Source: Balneola sp.
GTDB lineage: Bacteria; Bacteroidota; Rhodothermia; Balneolales; Balneolaceae
Assembly: GCA_003712055.1 (NCBI GenBank)
Contig: RHLJ01000001.1
Location: 62,001-126,000 of the forward strand
Direction of reading: 5' to 3'
DNA: 64,000 nt
Positions 18,688 to 27,324 of the stretch are shown here, piece by piece. The translations under genes were made by a program, and so were the position numbers. The notes under the pieces are model-generated. The model was not told where the DNA came from. It was given only the letters and a program-made list of their open reading frames with translations, and did no database searches. Positions within the stretch are counted from its first letter, which is position 1, and each line of letters starts with the position of its first letter.

Positions 18688-20637
18688 TTAGTTTTCGTTT
18701 GGTAGTATCTTATTGTCTATTTCATGATTTAGGTTCGAAAGAAACTCAGAAAAATTGAAAGTTCCAATATCACCTTTCTTATGTCGGCGTACTGAAACAG
18801 ATCCTGCTTCTTCTTCCTTTGAACCAATAATCAACATATAAGGGGTTTTTTCGGTTTCGGCATCCCTGATTTTAGCTCCGATCTGCTCACTTCGTTCGTC
18901 GACGGACACTCTTACATTTGAATCTTTAAGTTGTTGCGCGCATTGAAGAGCATATTCATTCTGAGTATCCGAAATGGGTAGTATTCTAACTTGCTCCGGA
19001 GATAACCAGACCGGGAAATCTCCGGCAAAATGTTCAATCAAAATGCTCGTAAATCTTTCCATTGATCCAAAAGGTGCTCTATGAATAATTACCGGGCGAT
19101 GTTTTTCATTATCCGAACCTGTATAGCTTAAATCGAATCTTTCTGGCATTACATAGTCTACTTGAACCGTTCCGAGCTGCCATTTTCTGCCTATAGCGTC
19201 TCGGACAATGAAATCGAACTTAGGACCATAAAAAGCTGCTTCTCCAACACCGATGAAATAGTCGAGTTCCATTTCTTCGGCAACCTCCAGAATATTTTTC
19301 TCGGCCAGTTCCCACATTTCATCAGAGCCTGCATACTTCTCTTTATTCTTAGGATCTCTAAACGAAAGCCTTGTTTTAACAGGCATTCCAAAAGTCTTAA
19401 AAACCAGTTGAGTTAGATCAATAGCATTTTGAAGTTCAGACTTAAGCTGCTCTTCAGTGCAATAAATATGAGCATCATCCTGGGTAAAACCTCTAACTCT
19501 TGAAAGACCACTAAGCTCTCCGGATTGCTCATACCTATAAACAGATCCAAATTCAGCGAGACGAAGAGGTAGATCTCTGTATGACCTCATTTCAGAAGAG
19601 TAAATTCTGTGGTGGTGAGGACAATTCATAGGCTTGAGCATATACATCTCGTCCTCAACTTCAATAGGAGCGAATTGTGAATCGGAATAGTATGGATAAT
19701 GTCCGGAAGTTTTATAAAGCTCAATATTCCCGATATGGGGAGTAATTACTTCTTTGTATCCTCTTTTTAAAAGCTCATCAGTTAAAAACCTTTCGAGAGT
19801 CCGTCTAAGAGTAGTTCCTTTTGGTTTCCAAACTGGAAGCCCTTGTCCTACCATTTTATCGAACATAAATAGGCCAAGCTCTTTTCCAAGCTTTCTATGA
19901 TCTCTACGTTTTGCTTCTTCAACCTGGATTAGATACTCATCAAGCATTTTCTGCTTCGGGAAACTCACACCATAAATTCTGGTCAGCTGCTTACTATTTA
20001 CATCTCCACGCCAATAAGCACCGGCCAGGTTTGTAAGCTTTATTGCTTTTACTACTCCGGTATTAGGAATGTGAGGCCCCTTACATAAATCGGTAAAGCT
20101 ACCCTGGGTGTAAAAGGTAATATCACCATCTTCAAGACCTTCGATAAGGTCTACTTTATATTCATTTCCTTTTCTTTTATAAAAGGAGAGAGCTTCGTCT
20201 TTAGATATTTCTTTTCGATCGAAGGTAGATTTGTTTCTTGCTACTTCTAAAAACTTTTTCTCAATCTTGGATAAATCGTCTTGTGTTATTTGATGATCTC
20301 CAAAATCGATATCATAATAAAATCCAGTTTCGATAGGAGGGCCAATTCCAAACTTAGCTTCCGGGTAGAGTTCTTGAACTGCTTCAGCAAGTAAATGGGC
20401 AGAAGAATGCCAAAAAGTATATTGTCCGTCCTCTGAATCCCATGTATTAATTGAAATAGATGCGTCTTCTTTGATAGACCGATTTAAATCCCAAATCTCA
20501 TCATTTACAGTAATACTAAGTGCTACTCGTGCAAGTCCTGATGAAATAGATTCTGCAATCTCTAATCCTGTTACCCCATAATCATATTCCCTTTTTGATC
20601 CGTCGGGAAGAGTTACAGTAATACTTTTGTGTGGCAT
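18688..20637 (-). CDS. thrS: Threonine--tRNA ligase
   Basis: Class II synthetase, 649 aa from the chosen start. Domains: TGS (ITVTLPDGSKREYD), editing domain with HSSAHLLAEAVQELYP (HxxxH), catalytic domain with motif 2 and zinc-ligand Cys in MLKPMNCPHHHRIY, VIIHRAPFGSMERF near motif 3, and the anticodon-binding C-terminus. The frame extends to a TTG at 20673, but ATG at 20637 gives the family-typical MPHKSITVTLPDGS. Two TAnnTTTG promoter boxes lie just upstream. First gene of thrS-infC-rpmI-rplT. Confidence 0.97.
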   Translation of the reverse strand: MPHKSITVTLPDGSKREYDYGVTGLEIAESISSGLARVALSITVNDEIWDLNRSIKEDASISINTWDSEDGQYTFWHSSAHLLAEAVQELYPEAKFGIGPPIETGFYYDIDFGDHQITQDDLSKIEKKFLEVARNKSTFDRKEISKDEALSFYKRKGNEYKVDLIEGLEDGDITFYTQGSFTDLCKGPHIPNTGVVKAIKLTNLAGAYWRGDVNSKQLTRIYGVSFPKQKMLDEYLIQVEEAKRRDHRKLGKELGLFMFDKMVGQGLPVWKPKGTTLRRTLERFLTDELLKRGYKEVITPHIGNIELYKTSGHYPYYSDSQFAPIEVEDEMYMLKPMNCPHHHRIYSSEMRSYRDLPLRLAEFGSVYRYEQSGELSGLSRVRGFTQDDAHIYCTEEQLKSELQNAIDLTQLVFKTFGMPVKTRLSFRDPKNKEKYAGSDEMWELAEKNILEVAEEMELDYFIGVGEAAFYGPKFDFIVRDAIGRKWQLGTVQVDYVMPERFDLSYTGSDNEKHRPVIIHRAPFGSMERFTSILIEHFAGDFPVWLSPEQVRILPISDTQNEYALQCAQQLKDSNVRVSVDERSEQIGAKIRDAETEKTPYMLIIGSKEEEAGSVSVRRHKKGDIGTFNFSEFLSNLNHEIDNKILPNEN

Positions 20638-20670
20638 TAAGCTTATAGAAAATTCGTTTTTTAAAGGCCT

Positions 20671-20694
20671 CAAAGATAGAAAAAATCAAAGTTA
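20671..20694 (-). promoter_or_regulatory. Two Bacteroidota-type -7 boxes upstream of thrS
   Basis: On the minus strand TAACTTTG (20694-20687) and TATCTTTG (20678-20671) both fit the TAnnTTTG -7 consensus used by Bacteroidota sigma factors. They lie 50 and 34 bp upstream of the thrS ATG at 20637. I see no convincing TTTG -33 element at the ideal distance, so which box is used is open. Confidence 0.5.
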
Positions 20695-20798
20695 TGCACA
20701 TGACTTAACTGTTTTAATTTCATTGAAATAATTATTTGGGAAAAGAGATCAGAAGGCCTAATATTTAAAAGCAATGATATAATTTTATTAAAGTCTGG

Positions 20799-22886
20799 AT
20801 GTCGCAAAAAGAAGACACTTTCTTTGGAACGCAATGTATGTTTGTATGCGACCAAATTTCTCTTGAGATACTTGATGTTAATGAGAACACAGTTCAGCGC
20901 TTAGGGCTGGGAAAAGAAGAGATTTTGGGCAAGAAACTTTTCGAACTGGGAAGTGAAGTTTCTTCGCTCTACCATAAATCATTTATGAATAAGTCACTAT
21001 CGAATAAGATTTGGGAGTTTGATATAAATGGTTCGGGATCCCAGTTAGTCCAATTTTCCTCGCATCTAATAAACTATCAAGGGAGACCCTGTAAGCTTGT
21101 TGTAGCACACGACATCTCTCAGACTCCCTTTAATGTTCCAAAGGAGTCGCAGCTATCAAGCCCTGTTGAATTTATTGATTTTCCAATGGGCGAAATTGAA
21201 TGGGATAGCAGTCATAAAATTTTGAGGTGGTCACCTAAGGCTGAGGAAATTTTTGGTTGGTCTCAGGAAGAAGCGATGAGACATCCGAGCCTATTAAAAT
21301 CATTTGTACATCCCGAAGATTTAGTGATAATTCGAAAAGAATTTGCTCAAACGATAAAGGAGAAGATTAAAAGTAAATCGATCGTAAATCGGAATATTAC
21401 TAAGTCTGGTAAAGTAATCTACTGTGAGTGGTATAACTCCTACTTATTTGACGATGATGGCAATCTGGTATCTATCTATTCATTGGTAATAGATATTACC
21501 GATAGAATAAAAGCATTGAATAAGGTTCAAAGAAGTATGCAGAGCTTTAGGGATTTATTTGATTCAATTAGCGATGCAATTTATTTGATTAATGATGAAG
21601 GAGTAATTGTAGGAGCTAATAAAGGAACTGAATTAACTTACGGATATAAAGTCAATGAATTAATTGGAGAGAATCATAAGATTCTGGGTGCTGTTGGGAA
21701 ATTTGATCCTGCTCGGCTTGCGGAGATAAGTAAGAATAAAGGGGATAAAGGATCACAAAAACTGGATGGATGGGGCAAAAAGATTAATGGAGAGGTCTTT
21801 CCAACGGAACTTTTGGTAAGTAAAGGGATCTATTTTGAGCAAGAAGTGCTCATCATAATTGAAAGGGATATTTCTGACCGAAGACTTGCTGAGGAGGAGC
21901 TTAAGAAAAGAGAACATCTCCTCAACGATTTATTTAATACTTCACCACTCGGAATAGCACTTTTAAATAAGCACAACGAAATAATTGAAGTAAACAAAGG
22001 TTTTGAGGAACTATTTGGATACAGCGGAACAGAGATTGAAGGTCTGGAATTAGATCGCTTAATAGTACCTGAGCAAGATATTGTTGAAGCAAAAAAGCTT
22101 TCTAATACTCCGCGTGTGGAGGATTTGGTAACCAGAAGGAAATCAAAAGAGGGTGAGCTCATTGATGTAATTATTTATGCAGTTCCCATCATTATCGATG
22201 AAAAGATGATGTATAAATATGGGATCTATGTAGATATCAGTGATCGAAAGAAAACAGAAGAGCAGTTGCGTTCATCACTTAAAGAAAAGGAAGTACTACT
22301 TGCCGAAATTCATCATCGAGTAAAAAATAATCTTGCGGTTATAATGGGCTTACTTGAATTGCAGTCGTACTCTGTAAATAACGAGGACGCCAAAACCATT
22401 CTTCAGGAAAGCCAAATGAGAATCCAGTCGATCGCACTGGTTCACGAGAAACTTTATGATACCGACGACTTTTCCGAGATCAAGGTTGAAAACTACATAA
22501 AAGAGCTTGCCCAAACTGTTCAGCAAACTATTGGTAATCAATCGGTACCTGTACACATCCAGTTTGATATGGATGAGATTTACTTGCCTATTACACAAGC
22601 CATTCCTTGTGGGTTAATCCTCAATGAGGTACTTACCAATTCCTATAAACATGCCTTCATTGGTAAAGATGAGGGATGTATTCAGGTTGTATTTAAAAAG
22701 GAAGCGGACCACCTTCTTTTTATAATTAGGGATGATGGAATAGGTTTTGATATTGAAAGCTCCAAAAGAAGCAGATCTCTTGGAATGAAATTGATTAAAA
22801 CACTAGCCGATCAATTGAGTGGAACCTTAGAAGTATCGACCAAAGAAGGAGCGGAATTTGCCTTCCGTTTCAAGAAAGAAGAGTAA
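20799..22886 (+). CDS. Multi-PAS sensor histidine kinase (HisKA_2 type)
   Basis: Soluble sensor kinase, 695 aa, without membrane helices. About four PAS domains (roughly residues 8-110, 125-235, 245-365, 368-490) sense small ligands, redox or light; PAC-like ends such as YSLVIDITDRIKAL and YGIYVDISDRKKTEE mark boundaries. The dimerisation/phospho-acceptor box is LLAEIHHRVKNNL with His505 the likely site, followed by LLELQSY and the ATPase N box (ILNEVLTNSYKHAF), G1 (IRDDGIGFD) and SLGMKLIKTLADQL. This box is typical of the HisKA_2 family. No response regulator is adjacent. It is divergent from thrS and ends 2 bp before the tRNA-Val gene on the other strand. Confidence 0.9.
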   Translation: MSQKEDTFFGTQCMFVCDQISLEILDVNENTVQRLGLGKEEILGKKLFELGSEVSSLYHKSFMNKSLSNKIWEFDINGSGSQLVQFSSHLINYQGRPCKLVVAHDISQTPFNVPKESQLSSPVEFIDFPMGEIEWDSSHKILRWSPKAEEIFGWSQEEAMRHPSLLKSFVHPEDLVIIRKEFAQTIKEKIKSKSIVNRNITKSGKVIYCEWYNSYLFDDDGNLVSIYSLVIDITDRIKALNKVQRSMQSFRDLFDSISDAIYLINDEGVIVGANKGTELTYGYKVNELIGENHKILGAVGKFDPARLAEISKNKGDKGSQKLDGWGKKINGEVFPTELLVSKGIYFEQEVLIIIERDISDRRLAEEELKKREHLLNDLFNTSPLGIALLNKHNEIIEVNKGFEELFGYSGTEIEGLELDRLIVPEQDIVEAKKLSNTPRVEDLVTRRKSKEGELIDVIIYAVPIIIDEKMMYKYGIYVDISDRKKTEEQLRSSLKEKEVLLAEIHHRVKNNLAVIMGLLELQSYSVNNEDAKTILQESQMRIQSIALVHEKLYDTDDFSEIKVENYIKELAQTVQQTIGNQSVPVHIQFDMDEIYLPITQAIPCGLILNEVLTNSYKHAFIGKDEGCIQVVFKKEADHLLFIIRDDGIGFDIESSKRSRSLGMKLIKTLADQLSGTLEVSTKEGAEFAFRFKKEE

Positions 22887-22888
22887 GT

Positions 22889-22961
22889 GCGTTCTGGCAG
22901 ATTCGAACTGCCGACCTCCACGATGTCAACGTGGCGCTCTAACCAACTGAGCTAAGAACGC
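22889..22961 (-). tRNA. tRNA-Val (anticodon GAC)
   Basis: 73-nt cloverleaf on the minus strand. Acceptor stem GCGTTCT/AGAACGC, D arm GCTC-AGTTGGTTA-GAGC, anticodon stem CCACG/CGTGG with loop TTGACAT (anticodon GAC, reads GUC), variable loop AGGTC, and T arm GGCAG-TTCGAAT-CTGCC. CCA is not encoded. It lies between the convergent histidine kinase and the nusB promoter region. Confidence 0.97.
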
Positions 22962-23029
22962 AGAACCACAAGATAAAGAACCCTTGATAAATACATCAAT
23001 CTTTCTTTTTAGGGAATAGATCAAATCAG

Positions 23030-23037
23030 TATCTTTG
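23030..23037 (+). promoter_or_regulatory. Candidate -7 promoter box of nusB operon
   Basis: TATCTTTG matches TAnnTTTG exactly and is 20 bp before the nusB ATG, a normal distance. A -33 TTTG is not evident. Confidence 0.5.
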
Positions 23038-23057
23038 CGCTCCCAAAAATTTTGTTC

Positions 23058-23522
23058 ATGATTAATCGTCGCCACGTTCGCGAAACTGTTCTTCAATCTA
23101 TTTATGCCTTTCGACAAAGCGGAGATACGGCTCAGCATGTAGTTGATTCTATCATGAAAGAGCAAGTAGGTACCGAAAAAGAAGCACGTCGGTTCGCTGA
23201 GAAGCTTTTTTTTAACACTCTCGAAAATGAAAAAGAATTCAACGAGATTATTGAAGCCCATATTCAGAATTGGGATATCAATAGGCTCGCTATGATTGAT
23301 CTTATTGTACTTAGGATGGCATTGTGCGAGTTTATTTATTTCGAAGAGATACCTACTAAGGTGACAATTAATGAGGCTATTGAGATAGTAAAAAAATATT
23401 CTACTGCAAAATCTGGTCGTTTCGTGAACGGAATTCTTGACGCTTCGCTTTTAGAACTCACAAAACAAAGTAAGATTAAAAAAACAGGTCGAGGATTGAT
23501 CGACAGATCAACCACAAAATGA
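23058..23522 (+). CDS. nusB: Transcription antitermination factor NusB
   Basis: All-helical antitermination protein that binds boxA with NusE. NRRHVRETVLQSIYAF is the standard first helix, WDINRLAMIDLIVLRMALCE the core, and PTKVTINEAIEIVKKYSTAKSGRFVNGI the highly conserved C-terminal block. Start is the ATG at 23058 (a TTG two codons earlier is less likely). 154 aa; the basic tail (KIKKTGRGLIDRS) is slightly extended. Its TGA overlaps the ATG of the phosphatase gene. Confidence 0.95.
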   Translation: MINRRHVRETVLQSIYAFRQSGDTAQHVVDSIMKEQVGTEKEARRFAEKLFFNTLENEKEFNEIIEAHIQNWDINRLAMIDLIVLRMALCEFIYFEEIPTKVTINEAIEIVKKYSTAKSGRFVNGILDASLLELTKQSKIKKTGRGLIDRSTTK

Positions 23523-24193
23523 GTTCAACGCCATATGAAAAAGTAGCTATTGGAGATATCCATGGCTGCACAAAAACCCTAGATGCATTATTACAGCGCC
23601 TAGACAAGGTGTTTGGTAGCTCCCGAGAGTACATCTTCTTAGGAGACTATGTAGATAGAGGACCAGATTCGAAAGGAACAGTGCAAATGCTTCTTGATTT
23701 TTCAGAATCGCATCCTTGTGTGTTTCTAAGGGGAAATCATGATGCAATGTTCATGAATTCCTATTCAAAGAGGAATCTTCTTGACTGGTTTGACTATGGG
23801 GGAGATGCTACAATGGAATCTTATCAAAAAGGGGATACTGATATCAAAATCCCTACTCATCATCTTCAATTCTTTGCTGATACACAATTATATTATAATA
23901 CACCAGACTGGTTATTTGTACATGGTGGTATGCCACCTCATCAAACGATAAGCGAAGCACTGGAAGATGAGACTCAATACAGTAGTTTTCTTTGGAGGAG
24001 AGATCATATTGCAGAGGAAGACAATATTTGGGAAAAAACCGTAGTTTTCGGGCATACACCAACCCGGGTTCCATATGTTGGAAAAAACATGATAGGGATT
24101 GATACAGGATGTGTATATCCACATTTTGGTAAGCTAACAGCATTGTTACTTCCCGAAATGGAATTTATTCAACAGCAGCGGCTGGACTTTTAA
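23519..24193 (+). CDS. PPP-family serine/threonine protein phosphatase
   Basis: Metallophosphatase with the three PPP signatures in order: AIGDIHGCTKTL, FLGDYVDRGPDSKG and FLRGNHDAMFM; later ligands are in LFVHGGMPP and VVFGHTPTRVP. 224 aa, the size of bacterial PrpA/PrpE/ApaH-like enzymes. It could dephosphorylate proteins or act on diadenosine tetraphosphate; the short length and the GHTPTRVPY end favour the protein phosphatase-like group. Coupled to nusB by an ATGA overlap; ychF follows after 18 bp. Confidence 0.88.
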   Translation: MSSTPYEKVAIGDIHGCTKTLDALLQRLDKVFGSSREYIFLGDYVDRGPDSKGTVQMLLDFSESHPCVFLRGNHDAMFMNSYSKRNLLDWFDYGGDATMESYQKGDTDIKIPTHHLQFFADTQLYYNTPDWLFVHGGMPPHQTISEALEDETQYSSFLWRRDHIAEEDNIWEKTVVFGHTPTRVPYVGKNMIGIDTGCVYPHFGKLTALLLPEMEFIQQQRLDF

Positions 24194-24211
24194 CAATCAA
24201 GAAATTAATTA

Positions 24212-25306
24212 ATGAGTTTAAAATGTGGCATCGTTGGTTTACCCAACGTTGGTAAATCGACCTTGTTTAACGCACTGAGTAATGCAGGTGCTGAATCTGC
24301 AAATTTTCCTTTTTGTACTATCGACCCAAACGTAGGACAGGTTTCTATTCCTGATTCCCGGTTATTAAATCTAGCTGAGATTGCCAGTTCGGTAAATGTA
24401 ATTCCCACTACCATTGAATTTGTGGATATAGCAGGCCTGGTAAAGGGAGCTGCTGAAGGAAAGGGAAAAGGAAATGCTTTCTTGTCTCATATTCGAGAGG
24501 TTGATTTAGTGATTCACGTAGTTAGGTGTTTTGAAGACGACGATATTATTCATGTAGAAGGAGATGTTGACCCTGATCGTGATATAGCAATCATTGAATC
24601 AGAGCTTATTCTGAAAGACCTGGAAAGTGTTGAGAAGAGAGTAGAAAATCTAAAGAAACAGGCAAAGAGTGGTGATAAAGCTATAAAAAGCCAACTTGAA
24701 GTAGTTGATAAGCTTCGTGCTCATTTAGAGGATGGAAATACGGCTCGGACTTTTGAGGTTAGTGAGGAAGCGAGGCAAGCTTACAGAGATTTATTTTTGT
24801 TATCAGCTAAACCAGTTCTTTATGCATGTAATGTAGGAGAAACCGATTTAGAAACTGGTAATGAATTAGTGGAAGTAGTTAAGGGTGTTGCAGCAGAATT
24901 TGGTGATGAAGTAGTTATGTTCTGCGCCAAAATTGAAGCAGAAATAGCAGAGCTTGATGAAGAAGAGAAGGAGATGTTCCTTGAAGAATTGGGAGTTTCA
25001 AGTGCAGGCTTAGATCGCTTGATACATGCTGCCTACGCTGAATTGGGTTTGATTACCTACTTTACAGCAGGCCCTAAAGAAGCCCGGGCATGGACTATAA
25101 AAAAAGGAACAAAAGCACCTCAGGCTGCCGGGGTTATTCATACCGATTTCGAAAAAGGATTCATTCGCGCAGAGACTATTGCGTATGATGATTACATAGA
25201 ATTAAATGGAGAGAAAGGAGCGAAAGAGGCAGGTAAAATGCGTCAGGAAGGGAAGGAGTATACTGTTGTTGACGGTGATGTAATGCACTTCCGGTTTAAT
25301 GTTTAG
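24212..25306 (+). CDS. ychF: Redox-regulated ATPase YchF
   Basis: Universally conserved Obg-like P-loop protein that prefers ATP and associates with ribosomes. G1 is GLPNVGKSTLFNALSNAGAE (from residue 8), G3 is VDIAGLVKGAAEGKGKGN, a long coiled-coil insertion lies at about residues 125-175, and the TGS domain is at the end (LGLITYFTAGPKEARAWTI, then VIHTDFEKGFIRAE). 364 aa, normal. Third gene after nusB, and faces the DedA-like gene across a palindromic repeat. Confidence 0.97.
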   Translation: MSLKCGIVGLPNVGKSTLFNALSNAGAESANFPFCTIDPNVGQVSIPDSRLLNLAEIASSVNVIPTTIEFVDIAGLVKGAAEGKGKGNAFLSHIREVDLVIHVVRCFEDDDIIHVEGDVDPDRDIAIIESELILKDLESVEKRVENLKKQAKSGDKAIKSQLEVVDKLRAHLEDGNTARTFEVSEEARQAYRDLFLLSAKPVLYACNVGETDLETGNELVEVVKGVAAEFGDEVVMFCAKIEAEIAELDEEEKEMFLEELGVSSAGLDRLIHAAYAELGLITYFTAGPKEARAWTIKKGTKAPQAAGVIHTDFEKGFIRAETIAYDDYIELNGEKGAKEAGKMRQEGKEYTVVDGDVMHFRFNV

Positions 25307-25326
25307 CATCGATACCATCTCTTTTA

Positions 25327-25403
25327 GTCATCCTGAGCATACCTGCGAAGGATCTGGTTGAATTGAACCCGTTTAGATTCTTCGGCAGTAGCCTCAGAAT
25401 GAC
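25327..25403. repeat. Palindromic REP-like intergenic repeat, copy 1
   Basis: Two 29-nt arms in inverted orientation: 25327-25355 (begins GTCATCCTGAGC, ends GAAGGATCT) and 25375-25403 (begins AGATTCTTCGGC, ends CTCAGAATGAC), 19 nt apart. The reverse complement of the right arm matches the left arm at most positions. It fills the gap between convergent ychF and the DedA-like gene. The right arm is repeated exactly at 49821-49849. Such a palindrome could act as a bidirectional terminator or as a mobile REP element. Confidence 0.85.
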
Positions 25404-25410
25404 CCTGAAA

Positions 25411-26076
25411 CTAAACCTCTTTCTTCAGCTTCTGTTTATTGAAGTACAGAAACACCATCCATATAATGGTCAGTCCTCCAAAAATTCCAAGAAAAGTAAA
25501 GATTGCTGGATTAGGGTTTTCAACGGTACTTATGGATCCTGAATACGCTGCAATGATTGAATAGGGAAGAGTACCAATCAAATAGAATAGAAGGTATTTG
25601 AGGTAAGGCATTCTTGTAACACCAGCAAGGCAGGAGGTCACCTCCGGAAGCATTGGAGCTGCACGGCATAGCATTAATGAAAAAGGTCCAAATTGATGGA
25701 ATAGTCGTTTCATTTCATCTAGCTGTTCCTGGTCTTTGCTGATGAAACGCAGCAATTTGTTGCCATGGAATCGGCTAATTACATAGCCAAGTGACCCTGC
25801 TCCAAGCATTCCAAGTGTAGAGTAGAATACTCCAAGTTCAAGGCCAAGAAAAAAACCTGATAGAATGGTTAACGAGAGCGTTGGAATTGCAATGAAAAGG
25901 TCTACTAACAAAAGGAGGACAATGATACTACCGACAATCCATGGAGATAACGTCATGGCTTGTTCTAGCCAGTACTTAATATCGTCGACAGATAGTACTC
26001 CCAGAACTTTAAACAGCAAAAGAGTAAAGGTGAAGAAGGCTCCGAGAAGGACAACGAATTTTATTAGTGCTTTCAT
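25411..26076 (-). CDS. TVP38/TMEM64 (DedA-like, VTT domain) membrane protein
   Basis: Inner-membrane protein, 221 aa, with about six hydrophobic stretches. The VTT-domain core shows LFIAIPTLSLTILSGFFLGL, GMLGAGSLGYVISRFHGN and the later FSLMLCRAAPMLPEVTSCLAG, which carries the conserved Arg and Pro. Family members move lipids such as undecaprenyl phosphate or phosphatidylethanolamine across membranes, but this one's substrate is unknown. It is the last gene of the long minus-strand run that starts at deoC. Start ATG at 26076. Confidence 0.82.
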   Translation of the reverse strand: MKALIKFVVLLGAFFTFTLLLFKVLGVLSVDDIKYWLEQAMTLSPWIVGSIIVLLLLVDLFIAIPTLSLTILSGFFLGLELGVFYSTLGMLGAGSLGYVISRFHGNKLLRFISKDQEQLDEMKRLFHQFGPFSLMLCRAAPMLPEVTSCLAGVTRMPYLKYLLFYLIGTLPYSIIAAYSGSISTVENPNPAIFTFLGIFGGLTIIWMVFLYFNKQKLKKEV

Positions 26077-26124
26077 ACTTTAATCAAGTTCAGCCTTAAC
26101 CAAAACTTTTCCCAAATTATTCCA

Positions 26125-27324
26125 TTAAAAAGCAGCAGTTACGTAGGCTTTAAAAGAATAGAAATCACCGTTAAAATTATCCTGCTCGGCAAAAGCTACT
26201 TTTAGAAGTACATTTCTATCAAGCTTATATCCAACCAAGGCAGTGAACCTGGTCACATCGTAATCCCACATAAAATCTCCTCCTTGTGTTGGAGAGTTTG
26301 CAGTAGGATAATAAAGTTGATCGGCTCTTAGGGCGAAATAACCTCCTGTAAAGAAGGGGGGCTCATATCGAATATCAATGTTTGCAGCTATGTTTGAGAG
26401 ATCAAATTCTTCTAATCCGCCACTAGTTTTTTCTATAAAGCCATCTTCATTCGTATATCCTGGTACTAACCATTTAGAATAGGTGACCTCAGAAACAATT
26501 TCGAAGTAGGTAAACCCAAGTTGAAAATCAAAGCCAAGGGCAGTTTGGGTAAATTTGCTGAAATCATGATCATAGCTTAGTGTGTCTGCCGAGGCTTGAT
26601 GCATAAAACTTCCATGAGATGCCGATAAGCCAAAAGTAAGATAGGCGTTCGGAGAATGAGTCCAGCGTAACATACCGGCTAGTGTGTTAATAGGAGAAGC
26701 ATCGTAGCCAGTTGGAGATTCATTGGTAAGGGCAAACTTGAAGGTACTTTTCTGATTTTCTACTCCATAAACAAGTCCGGTTGTGTACCCTCCGTAAAAG
26801 AGAGTATTAACCCCATAATCACGATCGCTGGTTGGGATATCGCTATCGTAATATTTGCCCCGAGTTCCTTTCCACCAACCTCTTTCCCTGGAAATGAAAA
26901 GGCTGTAAGAATAGGATAAGGGGTAATCGATGAATGTTCGATCTATTTGTAGTTGACGGCTAGGATAAAACCCAAATGGAAGGATGATCTTACCACCAGA
27001 GATAAAATAATTCTTATCAGTCGGACTATAGGTAACGTTAGCTAATTCCAGTTTAGGAACTCCTAATTTACCAGTAAGAAATGTGCTGATTTTAACCCGT
27101 GCTTCTGTATAGAAATTTTCAGAAAGAGGAGCGAAGAGTAGCAAATTAAATTCTTCTGCGGTGGCATGTAAGTGAGTAAATTCTTCAGGGATTCCATTCA
27201 CAAAAAAACCTGATTCATTTCCACCTGCTTTTATCGCAACGTCAACGCTTCCATTAATCTGCACTTGAGAAAATCCAAGTGTCGGAATGAGTGATATTAG
27301 TAATACAGAAAAAACTTTATTCAT
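26125..27324 (-). CDS. Porin-like outer-membrane beta-barrel protein
   Basis: Signal peptide MNKVFSVLLISLIPTLGFSQ followed by alternating aromatic and polar strands characteristic of an outer-membrane barrel, and a C-terminal Phe (AYVTAAF). The mature protein is about 380 residues, in the size range of 16-strand porins. Pieces such as GKIILPFGFYPSRQLQ and GYKLDRNVLLKVAFAEQDNF look like uncharacterised porins. I chose the ATG at 27324, which starts the signal peptide; a frame upstream reaches 27345 but lies within the cyclase gene. It overlaps the cyclase gene by 8 bp, implying translational coupling. No ligand can be named. Confidence 0.75.
   Translation of the reverse strand: MNKVFSVLLISLIPTLGFSQVQINGSVDVAIKAGGNESGFFVNGIPEEFTHLHATAEEFNLLLFAPLSENFYTEARVKISTFLTGKLGVPKLELANVTYSPTDKNYFISGGKIILPFGFYPSRQLQIDRTFIDYPLSYSYSLFISRERGWWKGTRGKYYDSDIPTSDRDYGVNTLFYGGYTTGLVYGVENQKSTFKFALTNESPTGYDASPINTLAGMLRWTHSPNAYLTFGLSASHGSFMHQASADTLSYDHDFSKFTQTALGFDFQLGFTYFEIVSEVTYSKWLVPGYTNEDGFIEKTSGGLEEFDLSNIAANIDIRYEPPFFTGGYFALRADQLYYPTANSPTQGGDFMWDYDVTRFTALVGYKLDRNVLLKVAFAEQDNFNGDFYSFKAYVTAAF

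Noticed and set aside
18688-20673. thrS starting at the TTG at 20673
   Set aside because: The ATG at 20637 begins the standard MPHKSITVTLPDGS; the extra 12 residues look unlike family sequence and overlap the -7 box.
22926-23261. 111-codon minus-strand frame across tRNA-Val and nusB
   Set aside because: It overlaps the tRNA and the antisense of a strongly supported gene, with no recognisable product.
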